DNA of 64,000 nucleotides from Sipunculus nudus (GCA_026874595.1 CM049321.1:16191979-16255978); one strand, 5' to 3'. Counted from the stretch's first letter, positions 23,040 to 36,104 are shown. Notes: a model not told the origin generated them from the sequence alone. Numbers and translations are program-made.

Positions 23040-25100
23040 GTCGGTCTATAAAGCTTAGAATTTCGTATGTCAACACCCATCTACACCAAATGGTCTACCA
23101 TGCATCTGCCCTTCTACTTTAATTGAATGGCGACGGTTCATGAAAGAGAGACAAAAATAGATAATCAACTTTTTCTCATAACGGTTTCATCACCAATAAA
23201 CATTAAAATGCATGCTCCAGATCATAACCTAACTATTCGCGCTAAATATGTTATTCTTTTACGTGTTATTCTTTTAGTACATCTTTCCGACAAACCATGT
23301 GCACATGAAATATAATGTTGCTTTGATTAAACTGATGTATATCTCTGAAGAAAAATTACAGTTTTCCATATAAAGACTTTTTTTATTTATTTTTTTTTTA
23401 CTTTCTGGACAGAAAGAATTCCGACTCTTAAGAGAACACTTTATTTATTGATGTAAATTCCGCAAAACTGGTGAGGCTTCAGCGTGATAATTAAAGAAGA
23501 TATAAAATTGTTCTTTGTTAACATTTTCAGAATACATATTCGAACATTTCTACTCAGCAGAGACAAATATTATTAAGCCTATCATTTAAGGTATTTTAAA
23601 TGAACCTGTCATATGCACTGAACACATATTTTGAAACTGAGTTTTGAGGTCATGCCTTTAAAGTTTGAACCATCACGAGCATTCGGTTTAGGACACTTGA
23701 AGATCGTTTAAAAAAGTTCAACCCTGGCTCTTTGGGACAGGTTAAATAATCGTTAAGGAAACTTTGCTTCAAAATGACATGCAAATATAAAGGCTTTCCC
23801 TGATAAATAACCTTGTGAATTCAAAGATAAACTTTTTACTACAGAGCTATATATTTATCCTTTATTGAAAAAGGAGCCTCCTAGCTATGCAGTTTGTAAA
23901 TCAGTTTGATGAACATGAAGACGCAAGGCAAGAATAGTGTCTATTTATTTCAAGCAGAAGCAACAATGACCACGTTTTTAAGTCTCATAATCCCCAATGC
24001 CATATTAGTATTCGATTTGCTTGAATGTTTCCGTGACACTAATGATTCATACGTTCTTCAATTCTTATACAATACGCGGGCTCTGTGGTCTATTCTTTAT
24101 TTTGAAAAATTGTATAAATTAAATTGTATAAAGCACTCATTGCAAACTATATCACAGAAACCTTGGGTCTTATGTCGAAATTATGGGTAAACTACCAGTT
24201 GTATAAGTAAGCAGGTCATTGTAATCATGGTTATCAATTCTGAACCCACTATAACATTCAAAGGCAAGATACGGTAATTAAGTTTGTTCTGTAAAAGAAG
24301 AGGGCAAGGTCCACCAAAATACAGTAACTAAATGTCACTTGTTTTATTTTACTTACATATATTCAAAACATACCAGATGATTACTCTCATGTCTTTCTGG
24401 TCAACACAATAACGGAATTGTTTAGTTTTGTAGGTTCTGTACACTTTAAGAATTCCTTTATTAGGTCAACTCTGGTGATATTAAAAAATACAGTTTAGTT
24501 TAAATTACTTAATTTGTAACAAAGGAAATCATTTCAAGCGTAATTATGACTATTTTGCCTGTTCCAAAGCTTTGTGCATCATAATTGTATATGTGTATAA
24601 ACAGCATCAATATCATTGAGGACGTGTTCAATGTAAATTATCATTGGTTTTGCTTTCCTATCTTTCCGTCTTTGTTACTAGCTTTCTGAGTACACCGGCA
24701 TGCTTCGTTTTATTTTACAAGACCTAAATACCCCCCTCCTACAATATATTCTGTAACCACATAAGGTATTTGACTTTTTACTTTCTTGTATGATGTAGCT
24801 ACTGATTTCAGGTAGAAGCGGTTTACAGGTGCATATTTGCAATTCTGTCTAACGGTATTTGGCCTTTTACTGACCCAATCCGTATGACAAGATCGAATTA
24901 AGTGTTACCTATAACGGTATAATGGTACTGTATGTGTCGTATGCATGAGGATAAATACAGACTCTTCTCAAATATTTATGAATATCGAAATGTGAAATGT
25001 GAATAACAAATATACTTGGTTTGCTTGTGTTCTCCTTACTATCCAACAGAAGGAGAAAAAAGCTCAATGCTACTTAAATGCCGCATATATATATTGGCGA
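23040..25100. other. No recognisable gene
   Basis: AT-rich. A 94-codon plus-strand frame at 23906-24190 has no motif, no splice sites and biased composition, and I do not support it as a gene. Confidence 0.5.
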
Positions 25101-25104
25101 TCAT

Positions 25105-25595
25105 TTATGTAATCATGTATGAGCATTATAAAATACCTGAATAGACATGGAGAAAGGATTTGAAATTAATAATTGGACAGACACATAGACGGATTATGTC
25201 AGCTACATGATAAATTGATTTCAACGTTAAAGGAATGAGAGGTAAAAGAAAACTGACATTCCCCCAGACACTATGTCTAGCCTGATAAAAGACAAATCTT
25301 AGCATTCAGAGCTGTATACCGACATCATTCTGATCTGATAGAACCAAATACACACAGAAGCTTGCGTTATTATCTGAGAAGAGGTTGTAGATGTTCACAG
25401 TTCATGCCCTGATTATGTTTCCACTTTGCTTGATCGGACTCATTGCAGAAAAGAGGATAAACAAATCAATTTCTGAATTTTGCCTATGGTATTTTTAATA
25501 CCCAAATATTTCTGTTCACAACAATTATTTTTTAAAATGTCACAATTGTAATTTTGCAACTGATATATGTGTTAGACTAACAATCCGTTTAGCCG

Positions 25596-25645
<50 letters not shown>

Positions 25646-25860
25646 TAAACAAAAAGTGCAATACATATATCAAATCAACTGTATCTGCAGGTAATGTGTC
25701 CAATATCTGTTAATACTTTTTTTCTAGAAGCTTATGTGTCGCTGACATTAGATAACTGGTTTAGGATACAGAACGAGAAGAGGATGCTTTCAATAAGAAA
25801 AACAAGCGATTCCGCATGACAGGGCTTCCCATTTCACAATGTGTATTGGCATACCAGACG
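25105..25860 (+). pseudogene. Broken upstream copy of gene A's promoter, signal exon and PAN exon
   Basis: The segment parallels 26.1-26.8 kb: the same leader (cctgaatagacatggagaa ... gtcagctacatg) and a signal-peptide frame at 25415-25448 (MFPLCLIGLIA). Its donor is changed from GTGAGA to AAAAGA. After a (TA)n tract (25602-25643), a PAN-like exon from 25731 reads AYVSLTLDNWFRIQNEKRML. A 2-base insertion then shifts the frame before the FRMTG motif, and the Cys region is lost. It is a tandem duplicate of gene A that has decayed. Confidence 0.75.
25602..25643. repeat. (TA)n microsatellite
   Basis: Separates the signal exon and PAN exon of the broken copy upstream of gene A. Confidence 0.95.
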
Positions 25861-26397
25861 TGCTGCGCAGTGACATTAGTACAGATACAAATCTATGGAA
25901 AGCGCACAGTGAAATAGCTTTGACAGCGAAACAATTGAACATTTAAACTGCATCGTTCATATACACTGTTGATTGGAAATACAGGACATTGTAAATTCAA
26001 AAAGCATATCGACAATATGTCAGAAATGTTTCAAATAAATATATGCTTCTCTTTCCATTTGCCCAAGCTTACTATGATGAAAATTTAATATTGCCGATTT
26101 GTTTATGTTATCAGCTATGAGCCATATTGAAACACCTGAATAGATGTGGAGAAGGGACACGTGTAATAATGAGGTAGACATGTCAGCTGCATGGGTAATT
26201 GATTTAGCCTTCAAACTGACAGGAATGAGGAATAAAGAAAGGTTACCGTCTCTACATTCAGGAAATCAGCCTTTTATCAGAAAAATCTCTAATCATTTAG
26301 AATGGTATTTCAACAACATTCGGATGTGTTAGAAGTATAGAAGCCTAAGATATTGCCTGTGAACCTGTGGTCAAGTTTCACAGTGCAAACTCTGAAT

Positions 26398-29300
26398 ATG
26401 ATATCATTTTTCTTGTTTGGATTACTTGCAGGTGAGAGAAGGATGAGCAAGCTGTTTTCTTAATTTTACCTGATAGCTAAGGTAGTATAATAGTAAGAAA
26501 AAATCTGTTTACAACGAATTATTTCTCGACTGTATCGATATGTCTGGTATAAATTCCTTTAAGGAGATGAATATATAGGTATTCACCAGGAATTTCAAAT
26601 ATGTTGAAGGAATAATGCCAAAGGAGCGTTTTTTGCATCATCATGTGTTTAATATTTGTACAATTATACTCTATTTGGAAGCTAATGCATCGGGTTCGTT
26701 TGATAACTGGTTCCGGATCCAGATCGGGAGGAAGATGCTATCGATAAGAACAAAGCGATTCCGCATGACTGGACCCTCCATGACAAAGACATTTGGCTGC
26801 CTGGTAGACTGCAATGTGAACCCGTCATGTCACGTGGCAACACTGGATGCAAGCAGTTACTGCCTTATTGGACTAGCAAGCAACTGGTCTACAGAAGATA
26901 GGGCTGAAGCAACGACTTTTCAAAAGATAAAAGGTATATAGGATATAAACAGTAAACTTTATTCAGGCTATCTCATGTTATCTAGGCAACGTGCATCGAA
27001 TCGAGTTCTTTAATGGTCAAACCAAAAATCAGAGGTGAATTGTTCATGAAAAGCTTTGAAACCTGTAATGACAGAGGGCAGAGAAAACGTCGTTCCCCTG
27101 ATATTTTATATAATTACACCTGTATCCAAATCTGAAGCCGAGTATTATCCACATAATGTTACTTTTTGTTTATAATTTCTATTCTGCAGCCATAAAAGAG
27201 CATGAAATTATTACTTCAAATAATTAAATTTAAATAGTAAATAAAAAATTAATTAATTACAAGATGTTTTAATTTTTAACACATATTGATTAGCATTTAT
27301 GAAGGCTCAATTGAATATCGGAAAGGCAGTTTTCTTTGTTTCATATGTTACTGTGTTTTTTTTATCTTTGAAATATTTATATTTAGATCTGCATACTGTA
27401 GATTGATATCGTGGGCGTAATATTTTGTGTTTTTTATGCATAACGCATATTGTGGGTTATTTAATTCATGGAGTGAGAAAGAAAATGTTTGCAAATCCTG
27501 GGTTATTAATAATCACATATACACAATAAAGACGAGAACATATACATGTAATACATCCATGGCTCGACATAGATACATATAGTACGGTGCGCTTGTAATC
27601 GGTCAGTGATGATCAAACAGGACTCGCCCGGGCCCAGCCAGCCATCAAAATTTATCAGCCGTGACGGGCATTTGATGGCGCTTAGTTATCACGCCTGATC
27701 ACACCATGTAAACCACATTTTATCAGATGAAAAATTAACAGGTACCGTCCAAAAAATAGGGTTCTAAGTTTTCAAATCTAGCTTTCATATGTAGCTCTGT
27801 GGGGTCATTGTCTCGAGCTTTGATCGGCATTCAACGTGCACCCTTTGGAGATTAAAATGTATAGAAATCTAATCAATGGGCGACTTAGCAGGAATCTTAC
27901 TCGTATGAAAATTAGCTGGGTATAATTTTCATAGACCTAATTGTGTTTTGTGAGGGGTACTTACTGCTGACAAGTGTATACAACTATTGGCAATATTAAA
28001 AAAGGCACCGCTTGCATTATCATTTTTCTCCACGCAACTGTAGTCGGCAATACCCGGAATCGGTTATCTTTACATTTGCTTCCCGGGTAATGCAAAGAGT
28101 ATACATAGCCGTGCCGCGGTAACCGCTCATATGAATATTGGACCATGTGTGCCATTATTATGGTGCACAAGTCAAAATTACCACTTTGCGCCATATAAAT
28201 GTATTATTGATCTCAAATACTTCACCAAAGATGTTGAAAAGAAAGAAATGTTGGGACAAGTTTGAGTTGACAAATATTTGTTATAATGTTTAATGTAAAC
28301 ACTAATCGTTGATGAAGTGGGCATTGTTTATGCAATATTAGGGCAATTAATGGAATTGACAGAATATTCATAAATTGCATGTAGTATGAGTAGTTTACAA
28401 TGAAAGTAATTCAGCATGTTTATCATATATAAAAATGATATAAATAAAATAATAAAACGTTTAATGTACCTTTTTTAAAACTCATTTGGCAAACATAATA
28501 ACTATAGATATATATAACCTATAACTATAACAGCGGTCAAGATAATCTCTGTCCATGTGATATTTTCATCGTTGGCATCAATAATAAGTTGATTACTTTG
28601 ATCCATGAAAACTACGAAAATAAAAAGGCCAACTTATATTTCTGAATCTAAATTTAGTCGGACAAAAACGAAAACCACATCAGAAGAAGGAGCCAGTTTC
28701 TCCGAATGCTTTGAGCACATGGATCCCGAAAAACAGGAAGATAGCAAGCACCATATCTGAGCAACATACAGCTGAAGCCATTAGTTTACAAAAGATGGAA
28801 GGTACACCGGATAAAACGGAATAATGTATTCCTTTTCGTCCATGTTACATTACATCAGCCTGTATAAGAATTTTAGGCAGAATGCTATCTAAATTGAGTC
28901 TAGATGCTATTATGACATATGAATTTCTTTATTTCCTATCCTTGTAGTCTAAAATGACCTTGAAACTGTTCCTGTAAATGTTAATGTTAAAAAAAGGAAA
29001 TATCATAAAGACCTTATTGTTTAATACAGATTATAAAATACCGATGACATGCTAGAATCCGCCATTCTCCTGTTGGTGTTATACTGAGAAGATTTTTTTT
29101 TTATATTTTGGTACAGCCATCTTTATAACAGTGGCAGAAAAACAAAAACAACGACGGAATGAGGAACCGCTCACTCCCATCCCGAATGTCCTAATGAGCA
29201 CGCCTATCCCTGAAAACAAGAAGATATCAAGCAGCAGATCAACAAAACCCACAGAAAAATCTGCCAATTTACAAAATGTGAAAGGTAAATAGCATATAAA

Positions 29301-32300
29301 AAGATAATTTAGCATTTTTTTCATATATTAAAATGTTAATTATATATTACAATCATAAAAAAAGGCCAGAGAGAAACAAAAATGTCAGAAGAAAGGCCCA
29401 ATCACCCCAAGTGCTATATAGTGGACATGTATCCTTTAAAGCATTAAGGTAGCAAACCACATATCTACAAAACAATCACCGGAGGCCACCAATTTTCAAA
29501 GGACGAAACGTATACAGGATAAAAACAGAAACTTTTATTGTAAATAACCTATGTCATGTTACCCAATACAGAATACAGAATGCTATCCGCATTTAGACGC
29601 TCTTTGCCTATTTTGTAATCCAAAAAGACTGTCGAATTTTTAGTGTACATATCAGGATTTGTATGGAAAATTGCATAGATCACACATAATTAATTACGAG
29701 TATTTAGCTACGATTTCTGTTTCAACAATGTTTGTCTCAAAATCGTTATACATGACTATCTTTAAACAGTGGGAACTAACAATATACGTCAGAATGAAGG
29801 ACCGACCACTTTGGATAGCCCTATGGGCAAATTTATTCCTGAGAACAGAAATATGTTTCGTAAGTGTGAATATACACCACCAGATGGCACCACTTACATT
29901 AAACATAACATCGGGGAAGATATATTGAACTTTTTGTTACACATAGTTTTAAGTGATGTTTGTCTCAAATTTAATTTTGGAACAAAAATTGAGCCGACAT
30001 CATAGCTATATATCACGAACTATCAGAGTTGTCACACAGTTTAGTACATATTTTATCTTATTCGGCTTTTCTCACTTTATTGTCGGATGATTCTACAACA
30101 TAAACTGCTAGCAAATATCGTCCTGTCCATACACCTTTACATTTGAAATCATCTTTTCAGGATGTCATAACGGCTTTCAAGATATGTTTAAACTACCAGA
30201 AAATGAAAACAAACCACAGATCCCATCATGCTATCTTCATATTGAGGTATTTATAACATTGTACTGTTTACAGTCCAATAGACATTGCTGTTATAATGGA
30301 ATAATGATAAAAAGAAAACCAGTATTCTCCGGGGTCAGAAAAGAACTACCCTGCCAGAAACCATTTTTTAAGTGTTAAGTGTTAGACCATGCTATCTTCA
30401 TATTAAAGTATCTATAATATTTGATTGTTTACAGTCCAATAGACATTGCTCTTATAATGGAATAATGATAAAAAGAAAATCAGTTTTCTCCAGAGTTAGA
30501 ACTAACCTTTTAGAAACAACATTTAAGTGTTAAGTGTTGCACCTTCCTACAACAATTAGTTGAAATGCCACTAATAAGGTTGTCTAGGATAACCTGGCAC
30601 GCCTCAATAATGCTTGTTTTATAATTGTCAGTGGAAATAAAAAGATCCAAAATCTTCTCGAGAAGAATGGAAATCATTTCATACCATTACTTCATGCTCA
30701 TTTTCCCCGGGGAATTGTTTGTTGAACAAAATCGTTTAAAGTCATTTGAAAAATGTGAAATTTATAAGTCGAGGGAAGAATGAGAATCTGGGAAGATCCA
30801 AAATCTTCTCGAGAAGAATGGAAATCATTTCATACCATTACTTGATGCTCATTTTTCCCGGGGAATTGAGAATCCTAGTTTTTCCCGGGAAGAATGGGAA
30901 TTCCTATTTTTCCCATGTCTAATTTTTTATGTGTCACCCTTTTCTTAGGTTAGGCAGGTTCATTTTGCATTATTTACTATTATAACCAGATGTTATTAAT
31001 GAAGGAATTTGTTTTATATATATAACACCTATCTCAGCTTGTAATTGTAAGCATCATATCTAATTCACATCATTCTATTTTATGTTTATTTATTATTGAT
31101 TTTACTGTTCTAACAATTCAGAGTTGCTGTGAATGAAAGATAATTAAAGTTTCTTTCTAAAAAAGAAATAATATAAACAAAAAAAAAATTTAAATAAAAG
31201 TTGCCCTTAATGATTGCTGTTCTTATCGGGATAAATGGCAATTCTCATTTTTTCCCAGGTTTGAATTTTAAATCTGAAATGAGAATTCTCAATCGTCCCG
31301 GGAGTTACTGGAATTCTTATTTTTCCTGTGAAGAACAGAATCTTTTCATAAAAACTTGATTCTCATTTTTCCTGGCAAGAATGAGACTTCACATTATTTC
31401 ACCGGAAAATTCTGCTTCCTCCCAGATTCTCATTCTTCCCTCGACATATATATTTGTTAAAATCTATGTATTACAATCCATAGTGGAAAGAAAAAAATCA
31501 CATTAATGGAACTGTTGGTGTCAGTCCTCATTTCAAGAATGAAGATTCATTCCTTTATTTACCATAATTGCATGTGTATACAAATTTTGTCAGGAATTAC
31601 TCAACTGGACATCAGCTGAAAAATTATGCAAAGAGAAAAATGGGTACATGATCACCATAGAAACACACGAAGAACAAGAACATGTCACCAATTTCCTCAA
31701 CAACCACGTTCATCAAGAACTAGGCATCCGTAAGTTAACTGTTCTAGATACGCCTGAGTTTGCAAAAGATAGAAATATCTAGTCCGCTTAGTGGATGTCA
31801 TAATGATAATCAAAACAGCGGGGTACTAATCATTCTGTAAAAAAATTACCCAAGAGAACTGCCAGTGTGTCTGATGATTTGTGGTTTCTAAGGTTTTAAT
31901 TGTACTTTTGAATACTTATACATTCCTATTACATATAAGTCAAGTTTTACTTCGATTTGTACTATTTAATAAACCCTGAATGTTATGGGTTTGGCCTCCC
32001 TAGAACAGATAGCAGTAGCACATATAAGGCAAAATAGTTTTAAATTATATATCACACACTTCTTTGATATAGACATGATTTAAACTTGTTTCAACAGCTG
32101 CGCCAAAGTACTACTGGCTTTCTATGTTATTCCGACCTGACACAGACACATGGCACTGGACATCAACCGGGAAGTCAGTCATGTTCGAAAACTGGTTTGT
32201 CGGACAGCCAATCTTTGATCAGCCAGAGGCGTTTTGTGCAGCTATGGGTTCTTTCTTTTCGTTTGAATGGATAAACTGGCCTTGCTACTATCCATACAAA

Positions 32301-32457
32301 ACAGTTTGTGAATCGCCTGCCAGAAACAAAACAGGTATGTGATATTCTTTAAAAGCAATTGCTTGTCAAAACCATCTGTTACCGCCTATCTTTTCGATAT
32401 TATTGTATATATATTATGTCAGACGAGGGTCCCGTCTTTTTCCTCGGGGATTCATGA
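26398..32457 (+). CDS. Gene A: secreted PAN/apple-like + linker + C-type lectin-like protein
   Basis: Nine exons in consistent phase, 393 aa: 26398-26431, 26682-26933, 28658-28801, 29117-29284, 29770-29859, 30161-30246, 31594-31729, 32098-32334 and 32423-32457. All use GT/AG. The start follows an in-frame TAG at 26338. Residues 1-11 (MISFFLFGLLA) form the signal peptide. Residues 12-95 are PAN/apple-like (FGCLVDCNVNPSCHVATLDA, then YCLIG). Residues 96-229 are three Lys/Ser/Thr/Pro-rich linkers. Residues 230-382 are a CTLD: CHNGF, PSCYLHIE, NWTSAEKLCKEKNG, IETHEEQEH, WHWTSTGKS and YKTVCESP. The EPN and WND sites are absent (GQP and WINWPC instead), so calcium-dependent sugar binding is not expected. 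Without the last splice the frame ends at 32342. AATAAA lies at 32715. A secreted recognition role is inferred. Confidence 0.8.
26682..26933 (+). CDS. Gene A exon 2: PAN/apple-like domain
   Basis: Phase 1-1 exon of 84 codons. It holds the C-x3-C-x6-C-x10-C pattern of small apple-type modules (CLVDC ... SCHVA ... YCLIG). The last residues (AEATTFQKIK) and the intron just after the donor (GTATATAGGATATAAACAG) are echoed at the ends of the downstream linker exons. Related copies lie at 25731, 37700 and 63740. Confidence 0.75.
28658..29859 (+). CDS. Gene A linker-exon array (three open, one dead)
   Basis: Four related phase 1-1 exons: 28658-28801 (48 codons, VGQKRKPHQKKEPVSPNA...), 29117-29284 (56 codons, AEKQKQRRNEEPLTPIPN...), about 29365-29509 (REKQKC..., two in-frame stops, dead) and 29770-29859 (30 codons, NNIRQNEGPTTLDSPMGK...). 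Alignable marks are a basic start, an EP-x-x-P step, KNRKI/ENKKI, and an ending such as AISLQKME or SANLQNVK. Each could be skipped or included without changing frame. They encode a low-complexity, probably O-glycosylated stalk between the PAN and CTLD modules (inference). Confidence 0.7.
30227..30535 (+). repeat. 161-bp tandem duplication covering the end of gene A's sixth exon
   Basis: Units begin at 30227 and 30388 (catgctatcttcatatt...) and run through ttaagtgttaagtgtt. The first copy carries the used exon end and GTATTT donor after GAG. In the second the same place reads AAAGTATCT, so only one copy is a usable donor. Confidence 0.85.
30644..30870. repeat. Direct repeat at the left side of an intronic TIR element
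   Basis: aagatccaaaatcttctcga gaagaatggaaatcatttca is found at 30644 and again at 30797, and the similarity continues to ccccggggaattg. The copies overlap the left end of the 678-bp TIR element. Confidence 0.8.
30768..31445. mobile_element. 678-bp TIR element in gene A intron
   Basis: A perfect 26-bp inverted repeat bounds it: GTCGAGGGAAGAATGAGAAT plus CTGGGA at 30768-30793, and the reverse complement at 31420-31445. The interior repeats variants of CCCGGGAAGAATG. It lies between the two CTLD exons at 30161 and 31594, has no coding capacity, and is read as a MITE-like element. The flanks are TA-rich, so the target duplication is ambiguous. Confidence 0.7.
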
Positions 32458-32714
32458 ACAAACACCCACATCCATGCTTCTGATACAGAAACACAAGAAA
32501 TTTGACAATGTAAAGCTTCTAGCCAACTGTAAGTTGAGATGAGAAGCCAGACAGCCAATATTCTCAGGGAATTTAAGTCAGATATGTGTATGAATTTCGG
32601 GATGGGTATTTTATGCGATCATTGCTTGTTTAGCTAAAGTGAATTACGTACACATTGTATAGAATGTCAGCGTCTTTATACCTGATATGTGTCATATTCT
32701 TCTTCGTTTAGTTC

Positions 32715-32720
32715 AATAAA
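32715..32720 (+). terminator. Candidate polyadenylation signal for gene A
   Basis: AATAAA about 260 bp after the proposed stop at 32457. Such hexamers are common in AT-rich DNA, so it is supportive only. Confidence 0.35.
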
Positions 32721-33144
32721 TGGATTCGTCTAACGGAAAAATCATGGCCAATTAAACCTGATCGGAGGCTTACAGAAATAGACCTTCCGAACACATTGGT
32801 GTCATCTGACCGACACAGTCTTTGAGTACGGAATGCCGCCAGCGAAGGAACGAATTTATTTATATCAACTGATTTAATGCATCTAAAAATCTTATCCTAA
32901 AAAGTAAAGATTTTGGCGGGGATTTTGTTCTCTGTTTCTCCCATTATGCAAAATCCGAGAAAATCCGATAACTGTAACGTGCAATTTACATGCTGGCGAT
33001 AAAAGGTCCACCCACCCATCAGGTTTCACTCTATTAGTGGTGACATATATTCTGATATATTAATTAAGGATACCTTGCTGTGAATGCAATACACAATCAC
33101 AGGAAACAATGTGATGAATTTTTATTTTAACTTCCTTTTTTTTG

Positions 33145-33161
33145 GGGGGGGGGGGGGGGGC
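33145..33161. repeat. Poly-G tract
   Basis: About 17 consecutive G residues on the plus strand. No gene was seen around it. Confidence 0.9.
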
Positions 33162-33744
33162 AAAACATACTAGTGGTTAAGGCGCTTGACTACGGAGCTG
33201 ATTTAGCGATATAATCTTGTTTTAGCTGTAGTGTTTTAACGGATGGTTATGATTTATGAAACATTCCTTTACGCATGAGTATAAAACATGAAATCAAGAA
33301 GACACCATAATAAAGAAATCTTATCATGTGGTCATTTTCCTCCGTGGTATAGAGACTGCCACCAACATGCCATCGACCTATCTCATATAATACTTTTTAT
33401 AAACCATAAAATTATGTAGCAAGCATAAGGTTCTATTCCGGCATGTTTGCTACACAGCTGTCACAGAATTAAAATATAACTTTTTATAGTTACTACATAT
33501 ATACCGAAGAAAAAAAAAGAATTTCTCAACTCTTTTTATTTAATATGTACATTAAGATGGTGTACATAATGTCGGAGCACCTAAGATAGTCGTGCTGCGT
33601 AAGGTGCATCATTACTGTTATATATGTGACTAAATATAGTACATACATATAAGCATTTTCTAAACCGCTATGCTAGGATAACTAGTACAGATGAATGTAC
33701 GACGTCGCTGCTTCCTGTAAAAATGTACGAGCACGTAAAAGGGT

Positions 33745-33835
33745 TGGGATCTCTTGTAGCTCAGTGGTTGAACGGCCGAACTGAAATAGGAAATCAGATA
33801 TCGGTTTTGTACGATCACTGCATATTATAACAAAA
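33745..33835 (+). mobile_element. Degraded tRNA-derived SINE (AGCTCAGTGGTTGAACGG type)
   Basis: A-box region GTAGCTCAGTGGTTGAACGG after GGGATCTC, then a weak B-box remnant (TCGGTTTTGTACGATC). It belongs to the same family as copies at 36.1, 52.6, 52.85 and 55.65 kb. Confidence 0.45.
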
Positions 33836-35193
33836 TATAAGTCCGGAACAGGTATGAACCTCCTGTGATGGACACAAGAGAGTTAATTAGCTTTTTCCTT
33901 GAATAACCTTTTTTAGTGATCGGTAGGTTATTAAAGGAAACAAGTGGGGTGTTGACTGTTTTGTGATGTTAAACATGTTTGTGACGTCATTAAAATAAAA
34001 TGTGTTTATTCCTCCTGTTCAACTATGTCAGATTTACTAATCATCGTAATTGTTGTAACATACGCATAAGTACCGTGAATTATTAAATGTAGTGAATCCC
34101 ATATATGTAATTTACATAGATTTGTCTTTTTGCTGTTAGGTCTATTTCACCGCTGTTAATGTGCATGTTTATTTTTTTTATCTTCATGTATTTCAGATAC
34201 TTTCTGTATTTAGTAGTTTATATATAAAAAAAGGATTACAGTGTCATGTAACGTACAAAAAGGACTAGTATTTACATAATTATCATTAGAAAAAGGTTAC
34301 AAAAGAGAAGATATAAGATAGGAATTGAAAGAACGTATATAACATACAGACGTTTTGGCTACAATGAAGCTTAACAAAGCATAAACATACTCAGAAAGAG
34401 ATTTGTTTCACTGAAGGACAAGAGAACGACTTTGTTAAGGGAAAGAGGTATTGCATCAACACTTTCTTTTTATGTATCCCTTTTGTTATTCTAATAAATC
34501 GTGCTCATAGCTTAAGCAACATGTTGAGTTTTAACCGGAGTGTTTTTCGCACATGCAAGGTGTTATCATTAAAAACATATATTTAACTGCTGTTTTCTTT
34601 TATTTGAAGCATTTTTTTGTGTTACAAAACAAAAATAGTTGTTTCTTCATCTAAATTTAACAAGTAAATAAATTAACAAGTTGTTCCTTTGTACATCCAG
34701 ACAGACCCTCTTATGTCAGACGAGGAAACTATATGAGTGTTCTTGCAAATGTCATTGACACTTTCCTCGATGACCAATCAAGCACAGCCTGTTGTTTTTT
34801 ATTTCATGAAACATGCCTGTGAAAGGCCTCAAAGCTAATCGCTCCGCCATAGTGTCCTTTTCAATCTCGGTACATAACCAACATTGCCATAGAGGTTCAG
34901 GGGCACCCTCAGTAACGTCAAAGTGTTTGAGGGTCGGGCAAGCAATCGACTGAAATATTAAAGGGAAGAAGAAAAAAAGGAAAGCGGAAGTTATAAAGAA
35001 AAGCAGAACGCATCAGTCTGCAAAACATTTTCTGCACCTACTTCTGCCAACAGTTCTTAGAGTCTCGGACCGGTGGATTCACTTGTCCACGCCTTGGTCA
35101 ACCATTGGTATTGACTGCCTCAGACTTGCTTAAGTGAAACATTCACACAATAAACTTGAAAATGTTGAAAATGGTTTTACTGAAGCGAATGAC

Positions 35194-35223
35194 ATATAAT
35201 TGATCTAAACAGATCAATTATAT
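35194..35223. other. Perfect 13-bp inverted repeat (hairpin)
   Basis: ATATAATTGATCT at 35194-35206, loop AAAC, and its exact reverse complement at 35211-35223. No T-run or gene makes a clear terminator case, so the role is unknown. Confidence 0.6.
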
Positions 35224-36104
35224 ATACATACATAAGACGTCTTTATGTCTAACCAATGACTTCATTAATATTTCCCCAATATCAAGACAACTTCGACGTG
35301 GATATGTCCTGGATTTGTTATTGCCCAGTTGATAATCAATCAAATGCCGCTAATACAGTTATAGGCATCTGAGCCGAGATGTTTCTTTCCATCAACGTAA
35401 TATGGAAGATTCTTCCTCGTAACATTTTATTCAATATATTGCAGGTTTTTTTTTTTTGGTCAAATATGTATAAATGATGCATTTTCAATGTAAAATATAC
35501 TGAAATAAAATAACAATCAGGAAGATTGGTGATGCATTTTAAATATAATGCTGCGATATTTCTATTATTAAATAGTAGTCATACGAAACAAGCAAAACAA
35601 TTTACCTTTCTGTGGCCTCATTCAACGTGAGAGTCAGTGATACCATGTGTATGCGAGGTGTTAAGGTGTTTAGTGATACCGATTCAGTTGTGGTGACGGG
35701 GCATTTGGCGTGCTTCATGAATTGTGACTTTCTTGCCTGTGTCATTTTTTAATAGAAAATATATTTTATTAAGCATTGTTTCGTCCTTGCGTAGCTTTGA
35801 TGAAATCAACTTTCCACCACCATCCATATCTGCCCCACACTTTAAACTATATTAGTATTATTTATTAAGATAAACATGTATTAGTGTAAAAAGATAATAA
35901 AAATTTACTCCAGCCGGCCTTGAAGTGATGCTCTTAAAAGACGATTATTATTATATACATTATTAGATAAACATATGTCAGTTACTACGTATAGCAAATT
36001 TCTTAACGGATTTTCCTGCACATATTGTTTAACGCCAATTATGCCATTCGAATTTTTTAATTAATTATCTATGTTAAATAGAGAGTTGCATGAATAGCTA
36101 TGCT

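Larger units (their letters stand above)
32730..36100. other. Intergenic stretch between gene A and the 36.5-kb frame
   Basis: AT-rich. It holds the SINE remnant and poly-G noted separately and a perfect 13-bp hairpin at 35194-35223. A 41-codon frame after a catccag acceptor at about 34702 has no recognisable domain. Nothing else was supported. Confidence 0.5.

Noticed and set aside
23906-24190. 94-codon plus-strand frame
   Set aside because: No motif and no supporting start or splice signals; consistent with chance.
30768-31445. CRISPR-like or satellite array from repeated GAATGGGAA motifs
   Set aside because: The repeats are irregular and inverted and fit a TIR element; CRISPR is not expected in this genome.
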